Assembly (NCBI GenBank): GCA_013375335.1
Contig: JABXJZ010000007.1
Location: 1-15,737, forward strand
DNA: 15,737 nucleotides
Direction of reading: 5' to 3'
DNA from: Desulfobacterales bacterium
GTDB lineage: Bacteria > Desulfobacterota > DSM-4660 > Desulfatiglandales > B25-G16
In this document: positions 1 through 6,256 of the stretch, piece by piece
Position numbering within the stretch: the first letter of the stretch is position 1
How the letters are laid out: every line of letters starts with the position of its first letter
Made by a program: the position numbers and the translations under genes
Notes under the pieces: generated by a model
Seen by the model: only the letters and a program-made list of their open reading frames with translations
Databases searched by the model: none
Told to the model about the DNA's origin: nothing

Positions 1-19
1 TGGTTTGAACGATGCTAAA

Positions 20-49
20 ATAGCCGAGAGGCGAGTGGAAAGCGGCTAT
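20..49 (-). terminator. possible weak terminator after the four-helix-bundle gene
   Basis: A 7-bp inverted repeat (ATAGCCG at 20-26, CGGCTAT at 43-49) brackets an 16-base loop and overlaps the stop codon of the minus-strand gene ending at 46. On the minus strand the second arm runs into a short T stretch (TATTTTAG). The loop is long and the T run is only four, so it may be just a hairpin. Confidence 0.3.
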
Positions 50-477
50 AGGCCGGCATGTTCTTTCCTTGCCTTAATTAAAGCACCGATCATCTTGCCG
101 AGCTGGCTGCATTCCCGCTCAAGGCTTTTGAGAGTATCCCTTTCAATATGACCAATCTCAAACGCTATTTGAAGTGGAGTACATAATTCGGCAAATGAGC
201 CTTTGGCAACAGAGAAAAACCTAACCGACTCTTTATCAGTATCGCGCTCATCACCTTCTGCGGGATTACTGGAGATGCGTACAGCAGACCTTCGTATTTG
301 ATCCCGAAGTCCAAAATCTTTCCCTAAGGCTGCTTTGTCTGAGATTTTGTAGATTTGCACAGCTAAATCCTTTGCCCATTGCCAAACGCCACCTCCCTGA
401 GCCCATCCTTCCCCATTACGCCTCACCCCTTGCCTCGATAACTTTCCATTGTTTTTGATCTCCAAAAAGCTTGACAT
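46..477 (-). CDS. four helix bundle protein (S23/IVS-encoded protein family)
   Basis: The 143-residue product belongs to the four-helix-bundle family first seen encoded in 23S rRNA intervening sequences. Family hallmarks visible are WQWAKDLAVQIY near residue 32, the LRDQIRRSAVRISSNPAEG block, RDTDKESVRFFSVAKGSFAEL, and a final helix ending KMIGALIKAR. These proteins are small, cytosolic and oligomeric; their role is not established, although a relative (Avd) works with diversity-generating retroelements. No reverse transcriptase is present here. The first 30 or so residues, rich in Gly, Asn and Arg, do not resemble the usual short family N-terminus, so either the start is later or a short insertion lies in the 5' end. 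The usual SNIAEG reads SNPAEG. The start lies five bases after the LD-carboxypeptidase stop and has no clear Shine-Dalgarno, suggesting translational coupling. Confidence 0.8.
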   Translation of the reverse strand: MSSFLEIKNNGKLSRQGVRRNGEGWAQGGGVWQWAKDLAVQIYKISDKAALGKDFGLRDQIRRSAVRISSNPAEGDERDTDKESVRFFSVAKGSFAELCTPLQIAFEIGHIERDTLKSLERECSQLGKMIGALIKARKEHAGL

Positions 478-482
478 GCTAA

Positions 483-1388
483 TTAATAGACCGCTGGCTC
501 TTCTATCCTAAGGACCATCCTTTCAGTATCTACAACGGCGGGAATACCCAGCGGTAGGGCTCTGTTCTCAACGCCATGGCCAACAGGCAGGCCTGTGACG
601 ACAGGTATAGCAAGGGCACGAAGTCGCTCCTCAAGCAAATCGTGGATAACCTCCTTTTCCCCACAATCCTCTATTTGACCGATAACAAGGGCAGATACTC
701 CCTCTAACCGTCTACTTAATAGCAGGTGCGTAAGCATCCGGTCTAGCTTGTAGGGGGATTCTCCTTTCTCCTCTAGAAAGAGAATCACGCCTTCAAAAGA
801 CGGTAAAAAAGGGGTATCCAACAGCGAGCAAATGGTAGAGAGATTGCCACCTAGTAAAGTACCCCTCGCCTTACCTTCGTTTATCACCCTTCCTTGCTTC
901 AAGAAGATTTGAGGCCTGTGAGAGGTGGTAATAAGTCTGGATACATTGTGCCAGTTATTATCCTTGGGGAGATCTGATAGGGTTGGTCCGTGAATGGAGA
1001 TCAGACCGCTTTGTTCGTATAGAGCGACCAAAAGGGCAGTTAGATCGCTGAAACCCACTACTACCTTTGGGTTTCCTCGTATGAGGTCGAAGTCGATCTT
1101 ATCGAGAAGCCTCGCTGAGCCATAGCCGCCCCTGGCGCAAAAGATTGCCCTTACATCGGGATCGGAAAACATCTGGTGAAGATCGGACACCCTATCATGA
1201 TCAGGGCCAGCCAGATAATGTAGATGATCAAAGAGATGCCTACCAAGCCTGATCTTGAAAGGAAAAGACTCTAAGAGCCTTAAACTTTGCGCTATTTCGG
1301 CGCGGCTGACCGGGCTCGCTGGTGCTATAACTCCTACCGTCTGATTCGATTGGAGCCGCGGCGCTTTTATGATAGGCGGAGATACCAT
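483..1388 (-). CDS. LD-carboxypeptidase, peptidase family S66 (LdcA/MccF type)
   Basis: The 301-residue product is a full-length S66 serine peptidase. Family members either trim the terminal D-Ala from murein tetrapeptides during peptidoglycan recycling (LdcA) or cleave microcin C-like peptide-nucleotides (MccF). The N-terminal strand reads GVIAPASPV, followed by the FCARGGYGS loop near residues 83-91 and the nucleophile elbow VGFSDLTALL, with Ser114 as the likely nucleophile. The C-terminal domain has LFLEEKGESPYKLDR with Glu206 as the likely charge-relay acid, and LPVGHGVENRALPLG with His271. The triad therefore looks intact. There is no signal peptide, so it acts in the cytosol. The ATG at 1388 gives the normal N-terminus but has no visible Shine-Dalgarno. 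Only about 66 bases separate it from the insertion sequence upstream, so the insertion may have replaced part of its promoter region. The sequence alone does not separate LdcA from MccF activity. Confidence 0.9.
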   Translation of the reverse strand: MVSPPIIKAPRLQSNQTVGVIAPASPVSRAEIAQSLRLLESFPFKIRLGRHLFDHLHYLAGPDHDRVSDLHQMFSDPDVRAIFCARGGYGSARLLDKIDFDLIRGNPKVVVGFSDLTALLVALYEQSGLISIHGPTLSDLPKDNNWHNVSRLITTSHRPQIFLKQGRVINEGKARGTLLGGNLSTICSLLDTPFLPSFEGVILFLEEKGESPYKLDRMLTHLLLSRRLEGVSALVIGQIEDCGEKEVIHDLLEERLRALAIPVVTGLPVGHGVENRALPLGIPAVVDTERMVLRIEEPAVY

Positions 1389-1454
1389 GGATTGTTACAT
1401 ACTACTTTAGGATGATTGAGGCAACCGTCAATATAGGCGGGAGCCTTAATTATG

Positions 1455-1474
1455 CCTGGAGTTTCCGGAGTTTT
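1455..1474. repeat. left terminal inverted repeat of the insertion sequence
   Basis: The sequence CCTGGAGTTTCCGGAGTTTT is the exact reverse complement of 2902-2921. It contains a short direct repeat of its own, GGAGTTT-CC-GGAGTTTT. Confidence 0.88.
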
Positions 1475-1487
1475 GATTCTGGGATTT

Positions 1488-2753
1488 TCACCAAAAGTCG
1501 AAACTGAGCTGAAAATTCTGGGTATCACCTCTTCTCGTTTTTAACCCCGTCTTGTCGGGAAAAAGCAAATTGTAAAGCCCATCAGCCATGGCGTAATTGA
1601 AAAAAGAGGGGACGCCAAAAAACCTTTTGGATACGAGAAAGATGCGCTCCACGAGAATCTTCAATTTCAGGTTCTGACCCAGGTAGACCGCGGCAAAATA
1701 ACTCACCGCAAGCACTAATACCACCACATTTCTGATTGCCGTGTAGCTTCGCACCCGAACATCTTCAAGATTGTAGCTCTGCTTGATGTAGCGAAAGGAT
1801 TCGTCACATTTCCAGCGCGTTAAGTAGATCTCCACTATCCGCCACACACTCTCTTTGTGCTGGAGAGTAACAGCACAGTTGGTCAAAAGCATCAGGGGGT
1901 CCTTACCAAACCCTTTAACCACCACCAAGACCAGCCGCTCATCCCTGCCAGGAAGCTTCACAGAAACCGCACTGTAGCACACAGTCCTCACCTTCTCCTT
2001 GCCGTCCTCATACTTGATTAAGGTGGCCTGAAACGGACACGCAAGCACTTGAGCCAGCTCATGAGAGTTTTTCCTCACTCCTCGGTGCACCAGATCCCTC
2101 TTTTTCCGAAGCCGGATCACAAACCGCTTCAGCTCATCGGTCTGCAGAAACCTCTCGAATATGATACCGCGATCCCCTGCCCGATCAATGGCCCAAATCC
2201 CTCTGCTGCCCGCATACCGACTCACCATGGCAATGGCCCGCAAGAGTTGATCATTCTCACTCTTAAAGTCCTCCGCTTCCTGAGAGTACGCCTCGCAATA
2301 CAGGGGAATGACCTGTTTGTGCTCAATATCTGCCGCCACCGCTTTACAGAGCCAATACCCATCGCCCAGCTCCTTTTCGCTCCCATCACGAATCCTGCAC
2401 AAATACTGCATCGTGCGCGCATGCTCCTTACGAATATCACTCGGATCTAACGCAATCACCATGTCCTCCAGTACCTTAGAGGCACCCAAACGACAGATCT
2501 CCTCGTTGAGCCCCTCGGTAAAGTCCACATCGTCTAAATTCCGAGAGAGCCGATCCTCCGTCTTAATGAGCGCCTGTTCCTCATGCAATGAACGACTGAT
2601 ATTTGACAACTTCACATCCTTGGTGGCCTGAATCCCATAGAGCATCTCCTTGATCAGCCGTCGCTTGGCCTGAGAAAAATCCCTGGAAATGATTCCTGAG
2701 AATTTGGAAAGTTGCGCCTTGATTTTCGCTACCATTATAGTATCTTTATCCAT
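1488..2753 (-). CDS. IS4-family DDE transposase
   Basis: The 421-residue product is an apparently intact RNase H-fold transposase that would cut and join the element's ends. The first catalytic Asp is likely Asp103 in VIALDPSDIRK and the second Asp190 in GIWAIDRAGD. The C-terminal signature is YLTRWKCDESFRYIKQ at 310-325, the IS4 Y-x2-R-x3-E-x6-K pattern, with Asp317 at the register normally held by Glu and Glu318 next to it. A hydrophobic beta/alpha segment (NVVVLVLAVSYFAAVYLG) follows, as is usual. The ATG at 2753 has a good Shine-Dalgarno, AAAGGAGA, eight bases upstream. There is no frameshift or internal stop, so the gene may be active. Smaller reading frames on both strands inside it are shadows. 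Confidence 0.9.
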   Translation of the reverse strand: MDKDTIMVAKIKAQLSKFSGIISRDFSQAKRRLIKEMLYGIQATKDVKLSNISRSLHEEQALIKTEDRLSRNLDDVDFTEGLNEEICRLGASKVLEDMVIALDPSDIRKEHARTMQYLCRIRDGSEKELGDGYWLCKAVAADIEHKQVIPLYCEAYSQEAEDFKSENDQLLRAIAMVSRYAGSRGIWAIDRAGDRGIIFERFLQTDELKRFVIRLRKKRDLVHRGVRKNSHELAQVLACPFQATLIKYEDGKEKVRTVCYSAVSVKLPGRDERLVLVVVKGFGKDPLMLLTNCAVTLQHKESVWRIVEIYLTRWKCDESFRYIKQSYNLEDVRVRSYTAIRNVVVLVLAVSYFAAVYLGQNLKLKILVERIFLVSKRFFGVPSFFNYAMADGLYNLLFPDKTGLKTRRGDTQNFQLSFDFW

Positions 2754-2901
2754 GGGCGTTCTCCTTTCTGCTGTTGAAGGGATCTTGGGCAGATCCGCTT
2801 TGTAAAACTCAGGAATGTCTTATAGCAGGAAAGAGCGCCCATTTCACTTCGTAAAATTCACTTCTTTCCTTATTTCAACAACTTATACAAATTTAAGGGG
2901 G

Positions 2902-2921
2902 AAAACTCCGGAAACTCCAGG
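2902..2921. repeat. right terminal inverted repeat of the insertion sequence
   Basis: The plus strand reads AAAACTCCGGAAACTCCAGG, which is the exact reverse complement of the left repeat at 1455-1474 over all 20 bases. The match stops on both sides at these limits. Confidence 0.88.
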
Positions 2922-2944
2922 AAAGGACCCAATGAAGCGGAGGC

Positions 2945-2995
2945 GCAAGGCCGAAGGTTAAAGCAAATGGAGCAAGGAAGGCGGAAGGCTAAAGC
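2945..2995. repeat. imperfect direct repeat, purine-rich
   Basis: GCAAGGCCGAAGGTTAAAGC at 2945-2964 is followed by a diverged copy at 2972-2995 that also starts GCAAGG and ends GAAGGCTAAAGC. The copies differ by a 4-base insertion and a few substitutions. The function is unknown; it may be part of an intergenic repeat family. Confidence 0.5.
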
Positions 2996-3144
2996 CGAGG
3001 GGCAGTGTCTGTCGTGAGCTCCGGCTAAACGTGTTTCGAGTTTAACGCCCAAGCATTCACTGTCTCTTTCAAGAGCATCGATAGTCAGCTCAACATCAAA
3101 TGTACATTTGTGTTTAAATTATCCGGATGAACAAGAGAGAGCCT

Positions 3145-3172
3145 AAGGTGCTGAGCGTAGTCGAAAAACCTT
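3145..3172. repeat. dispersed-repeat-like motif with flanking inverted ends
   Basis: GCTGAGCGTAGTCGAA at 3150-3165 is a motif I have seen in intergenic repeats of many bacterial genomes. It is bracketed here by AAGGT (3145-3149) and ACCTT (3168-3172), so the unit could fold as a hairpin. Only one copy is visible in this window. Confidence 0.4.
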
Positions 3173-3196
3173 TGCTTCTGAAGAGAAAAGGGGGAC

Positions 3197-3228
3197 AAAA
3201 AACCGTCTGCAGGTGGTTCACAGACGGT
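3197..3228 (-). terminator. rho-independent terminator of ssrA
   Basis: Read on the minus strand, a perfect 8-bp stem (ACCGTCTG at 3221-3228 pairing with CAGACGGT at 3202-3209) encloses an 11-base loop and is followed directly by a run of six T. It lies about 50 bases beyond the 3' CCA of the tmRNA and is oriented to end its transcript. Confidence 0.85.
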
Positions 3229-3278
3229 AATTGTAAGGTGAGCACCTAGATTAACTAGTTGAATTACTACAAATTATA

Positions 3279-3632
3279 TGGTGGAGGCGGGGGGAGTCGA
3301 ACCCCCGTCCGAGAATAGTCCACTTAAGCATCTACATACGTAGCCCGAAATTCAATATTCGCCCTTCAGGCCCCTTTCGGGCAAGGTAACTGAAGGACTA
3401 CCCTGAATGAAATTCGCCTCCCTGAGCTCCAAGGATTCTCAGGTCAGCTATCCTGCTCATCGACGCCCTAATCCGCCCTCGCAGGAAAGAACGGTAAGAC
3501 GTTAGCCGTCTTACGCGGCTAAAGCATACGCATAGTCGTCTGCGTTTGTTTTTTTCTGCCTGTTTAACGAGCAGACAGAACCTCGGTACGCAGCCTAAGC
3601 TTCTTTATCCCCGTCGAACCCGTTTCGCCCCC
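3279..3632 (-). ncRNA. ssrA: transfer-messenger RNA (tmRNA)
   Basis: This 354-nt RNA rescues stalled ribosomes with SmpB, acting first as an alanyl-tRNA and then as an mRNA. The 5' end GGGGGCGAAACGGGTTCGACGG and the 3' end CGCCTCCACCA pair as a 7-bp acceptor stem with a G3-U70 wobble, the alanine identity element. The T arm GGGGG-TTCGACT-CCCCC and an encoded CCA are present. The tag frame runs from a GCA resume codon (3541-3543) to TAA (3511-3513) and encodes ADDYAYALAA, ending in the protease signal ALAA. The stop codon lies in a perfect 7-bp hairpin, TAAGACG-GCTAA-CGTCTTA. The gene lies 60 bases downstream of smpB on the same strand and has its own terminator. I did not verify the pseudoknots base by base. 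Confidence 0.96.
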
Positions 3633-3653
3633 AATTTTCAATGAGCTTCGTTT

Positions 3654-3682
3654 ATTAAACCATAAATCCAGAGTAAACACAA
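3654..3682 (-). promoter_or_regulatory. possible ssrA promoter
   Basis: On the minus strand TTGTGT (3677-3682) and TTTAAT (3654-3659) are 17 bases apart in the smpB-ssrA gap. The -10 matches the consensus at 5 of 6 positions but the -35 at only 3. A start near 3647 would leave a short leader before the mature tmRNA 5' end, consistent with RNase P processing. Confidence 0.35.
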
Positions 3683-3692
3683 GAGGTATTAT

Positions 3693-4148
3693 TCAATGGC
3701 GAGTTGTCTTTTTCAGCTGGTTTAACTCCCTCTTCAACTCCCTTTCTTTCAATATATGTCTCTTATCATATTTCTTCTTCCCTTTCGCAAGAGCGAGCTC
3801 AACCTTGAGTCTCCCACTCAGAAGATATATGGATAGGGGGATTAAGGAATATCCCTTTTCCTCGGTCTTTCCTATCAACCTCCTGATCTCTCTCTTTTGC
3901 ATGAGAAGCTTTCTTGTCCTTGTGGGATCAAGGTTTAGATGATGCGCAAAAGGATACTGCGTAATATGCATATTGTGCAAAAAGAGCTCTCCATTTTTAG
4001 TCCTTGCATAGCTATCCTTCAGGCTGGCACGTCCCTCTCTCAACGATTTAACCTCTGGTCCAACAAGCGCAATTCCCGCCTCGTAAATCTCATCGATAAA
4101 ATAGTCGTGTCTGGCCTTTCTGTTCTGACAGACAACCTTCCTCTCCAT
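3693..4148 (-). CDS. smpB: SsrA-binding protein SmpB
   Basis: The 151-residue product is the tmRNA partner that binds its tRNA-like domain and places it in the empty A site of a stalled ribosome. Family blocks are visible in order: NRKARHDYFIDEIYEAGIAL at the start of the beta barrel, GPEVKSLREGRASLKDSYA, FLHNMHITQY, RKLLMQKREIRRL and LALAKGKKKYDKR. These are followed by a basic C-terminal tail (residues about 130-151) that in the family enters the mRNA channel. The length is normal. The ATG at 4148 is preceded closely by AGGTGG, and only 11 bases separate it from the ptsP stop. The tmRNA gene itself follows 60 bases downstream, so both parts of trans-translation are encoded together. Confidence 0.97.
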   Translation of the reverse strand: MERKVVCQNRKARHDYFIDEIYEAGIALVGPEVKSLREGRASLKDSYARTKNGELFLHNMHITQYPFAHHLNLDPTRTRKLLMQKREIRRLIGKTEEKGYSLIPLSIYLLSGRLKVELALAKGKKKYDKRHILKERELKRELNQLKKTTRH

Positions 4149-4159
4149 CTACCACCTGC

Positions 4160-6229
4160 TTAGGCAGTGCCAGTGGCCCTATACCTTAGGACATCCTCCT
4201 CAAAAATATCAGGCAGTAGGGACCTTGCCTTCTTTAAGACGAAATCCTCGATCTTCTTACTGGTGGACAAATGCAATATTCCCCTTAAACTATCCCTCAG
4301 CTCTCTTAATGGTACCATTCTGATCATCTTCTTGATCAGTGGGATAGAGCCAACATTCATGCTAAATTCCTTCAGTCCCAATGAGAGGAGTATCAAGACA
4401 GAGAGAGGATCACCTGCTATCTCACCACACAGGGATACATCAATCCCCTCATTCTTCCCCGCCTCGACTACCTGGTGTATCATCCTCAAAACAGCTGGAT
4501 GAAAAGGCTCATAGAGATGGGCAACATGTTCATTGTCTCTGTCTATGGCCAATGCATACTGAATCAGGTCATTAGTTCCTATGGAAAAGAAATCAGCATG
4601 CTTTGCAAGAATGTCTGCAATTGATGTTGCAGAGGGAATCTCGATCAAAATCCCGATAGGTATGTCCCTATTGTATTCGATTCCATCTCTATCAAGGCCG
4701 CGCATGACACTCCTTAAGATCCTCTTTGCCTCCAGGAATTGCCCCAGGCCAGATATCATCGGGAACATCAACCTGAAATTACCATATACACTGGCCCTTA
4801 AAATCGCCCTTAACTGAGTCTTAAACAGCTTTCGCTCACTCAGGCAAAATCGAATAGACCTCAGACCTAAAGCAGGATTATCCTCCCTGCTCGCCTCCAT
4901 ATCCGATGCCATCCGGTCACTTGCAATATCCAGGGTCCTTATAGTAACCGGATCGGGGGCCACCATTCTGGCAATCTGGCTATAGTCATCAAAAAGGGTT
5001 TCTTCATCCGGAAGACTTCCCCTGGTCATATAGAGATATTCAGTCCTGTAAAGCCCTACGCCCTCTGCGCCATGCTCAATTGCCGCCTGACCCTCCCCCA
5101 AGAACTCCATATTGGCCCTGATGGTTATCTTATGTCCATCCAGGGTCTCGGCAGGCAGATGTCTCAGCCTGTCTATGGCGGATTTATAATTATTGTAATG
5201 TTTCCTCTTGGCCTCATAAGAGATGATAGTATCAGGGTCGGGGTTGATGATAACCTCACCTGTATTACCATCCAGGATCAAAAGATCGCCATCCAAAATC
5301 ATATCTGTAGCCGTTTCCAATCCAACGACTACTGGTATCTCTAGGGCCTCAGACATAATGGCCATGTGCGACGTCCGACCGCCAACATCGGTCAAAATGC
5401 CCATTACACGGCTCACGTTGATCGCAGCAATGTCACATGGCGAAAGACTATGAGCCACGACGATAACCTCTTCGTTGATCCCCGCCAGGCTCTCTTCCTT
5501 AACTCCTGCCAAATTCCTCAATACCCTCTCGCTCACACTATCCACATCGTCCATTCTCCGCCCAATGTATTCATCCTCAACCGTCTTAAAAAGCTGGTGG
5601 ATATTCTCTACCGATCTCTCTAACGCCCATTCGGCATTAATCTTCTCCCTTCGGATTCTCCTTATAGTTGAGTCAAACAGCAGGCTGTCGTCCAGGATCT
5701 TTGCGTGCGTATCCAGGACAAAGGCATATCCCTTTACCTGTTCCGGTATATTGGATTTAAACCTCCGGATCTGTTCCTTTGCCATATCCACAGCCCGCCT
5801 GAAACGATGAGTCTCTCTTTCTAACTCCCTTCTATTGCTTAATTTGGTGTGAAAGATCTGAGTCTTGGATCTATCTAAATGATGTGCTCTCCCGAGGACG
5901 ATACCAGGGGAAACAGGAACCCCTTTCATCGTCCTCTTTTTAGGGCGATACTGCCCTCTCACGGTCTCCCCAAATTCGCCTTCAAAAAGTCTCTCCAGTT
6001 CATCCATAAACTCCCTGGCGTCCTCACCAATTATCCTGGCCTCAATCTCACTGCCTTTAGGGCAGGCAAGTGTGAGAATCGACAAAATGCTTGCACCATC
6101 CGCTGTTCGACCGTCCTTTGCCAAGAGCAGCCTTGACTTATATCTGCCTGCCAACTCCACTATCTCACCAGCTGCCCGGGCATGCATCCCGAGTTCATTG
6201 ATTACTTTTAGTGATCTTACCTCTTCCAT
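4160..6229 (-). CDS. ptsP: phosphoenolpyruvate-protein phosphotransferase with N-terminal HPr domain (HPr-Enzyme I fusion)
   Basis: The 689-residue protein takes phosphate from PEP and can pass it to its own HPr domain. Residues 1-88 are HPr: NELGMHARAAGEIVELA holds the phospho-acceptor His16, and DGASILSILTL holds Ser47 at the regulatory serine position. Enzyme I begins at KGVPVSPGIVLG (about 102). The swivelling domain has GGRTSHMAIMSEA with the active His288, and the PEP-binding barrel has GVGLYRTEYLYM, RTLD, NPALGLRSIR, GTNDLIQYALAIDR and SLCGEIAGDP with Cys601. There is no GAF domain, unlike classical PtsP. The usual RTLDIGGDK reads RTLDIASDRM. No EIIA, EIIB or EIIC lies nearby, so a regulatory phosphorelay or a distant permease or kinase partner is more likely than a local sugar transporter. 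It sits between rsmI (27 bases upstream) and smpB (11 bases downstream). An alternative symbol would be ptsI. Confidence 0.93.
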   Translation of the reverse strand: MEEVRSLKVINELGMHARAAGEIVELAGRYKSRLLLAKDGRTADGASILSILTLACPKGSEIEARIIGEDAREFMDELERLFEGEFGETVRGQYRPKKRTMKGVPVSPGIVLGRAHHLDRSKTQIFHTKLSNRRELERETHRFRRAVDMAKEQIRRFKSNIPEQVKGYAFVLDTHAKILDDSLLFDSTIRRIRREKINAEWALERSVENIHQLFKTVEDEYIGRRMDDVDSVSERVLRNLAGVKEESLAGINEEVIVVAHSLSPCDIAAINVSRVMGILTDVGGRTSHMAIMSEALEIPVVVGLETATDMILDGDLLILDGNTGEVIINPDPDTIISYEAKRKHYNNYKSAIDRLRHLPAETLDGHKITIRANMEFLGEGQAAIEHGAEGVGLYRTEYLYMTRGSLPDEETLFDDYSQIARMVAPDPVTIRTLDIASDRMASDMEASREDNPALGLRSIRFCLSERKLFKTQLRAILRASVYGNFRLMFPMISGLGQFLEAKRILRSVMRGLDRDGIEYNRDIPIGILIEIPSATSIADILAKHADFFSIGTNDLIQYALAIDRDNEHVAHLYEPFHPAVLRMIHQVVEAGKNEGIDVSLCGEIAGDPLSVLILLSLGLKEFSMNVGSIPLIKKMIRMVPLRELRDSLRGILHLSTSKKIEDFVLKKARSLLPDIFEEDVLRYRATGTA

Positions 6230-6256
6230 AACGCCTCAACTGTAATCGAACAATCA

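Larger units (their letters stand above)
1455..2921. mobile_element. complete IS4-family-like insertion sequence, 1467 bp
   Basis: The element is bounded by perfect 20-bp inverted repeats at 1455-1474 and 2902-2921 and carries one intact transposase gene on the minus strand. The transposase stop lies 14 bases from the left repeat; about 150 bases of leader separate its start from the right repeat. I compared the flanks (left ...TTAATTATG, right AAAGGACCCA...) and saw no target duplication, although IS4 relatives usually leave one of about 9-13 bp. It sits between the ssrA terminator and the LD-carboxypeptidase gene and breaks no recognisable gene. Confidence 0.85.
2754..3196. other. gene-free interval: IS leader, IS right end and repeat-rich spacer
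   Basis: No convincing gene lies here. Positions 2754-2901 are the transposase leader and include two copies of TTCACTTC (2843-2850, 2857-2864). Positions 2902-2921 are the right inverted repeat. Positions 2922-3000 are purine-rich on the plus strand, with an imperfect direct repeat. Positions 3097-3110 are a perfect palindrome, and 3145-3172 hold a dispersed-repeat-like motif. A minus-strand frame (2870-3052) is open but has a composition typical of translated repeats and overlaps the IS end. Confidence 0.6.

Noticed and set aside
46..477. Diversity-generating retroelement accessory protein (Avd)
   Set aside because: The fold family is shared, but there is no reverse transcriptase, template repeat or variable repeat in the window.
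2049..2631. Several open frames on both strands within the transposase
   Set aside because: They lie wholly inside a gene with clear catalytic motifs in another frame and have no family features or ribosome sites.
2870..3052. 60-residue minus-strand frame between the IS and ssrA, open upstream to about 3120
   Set aside because: It starts at TTG, overlaps the IS right inverted repeat, and its Cys/Pro/Ala/Arg-rich translation looks like a translated purine-rich repeat. No ribosome site was seen. A decayed gene remnant in 3052-3120 cannot be excluded.
4381..6136. Multiple plus-strand open frames opposite ptsP
   Set aside because: They are antisense shadows of a long well-conserved coding region.
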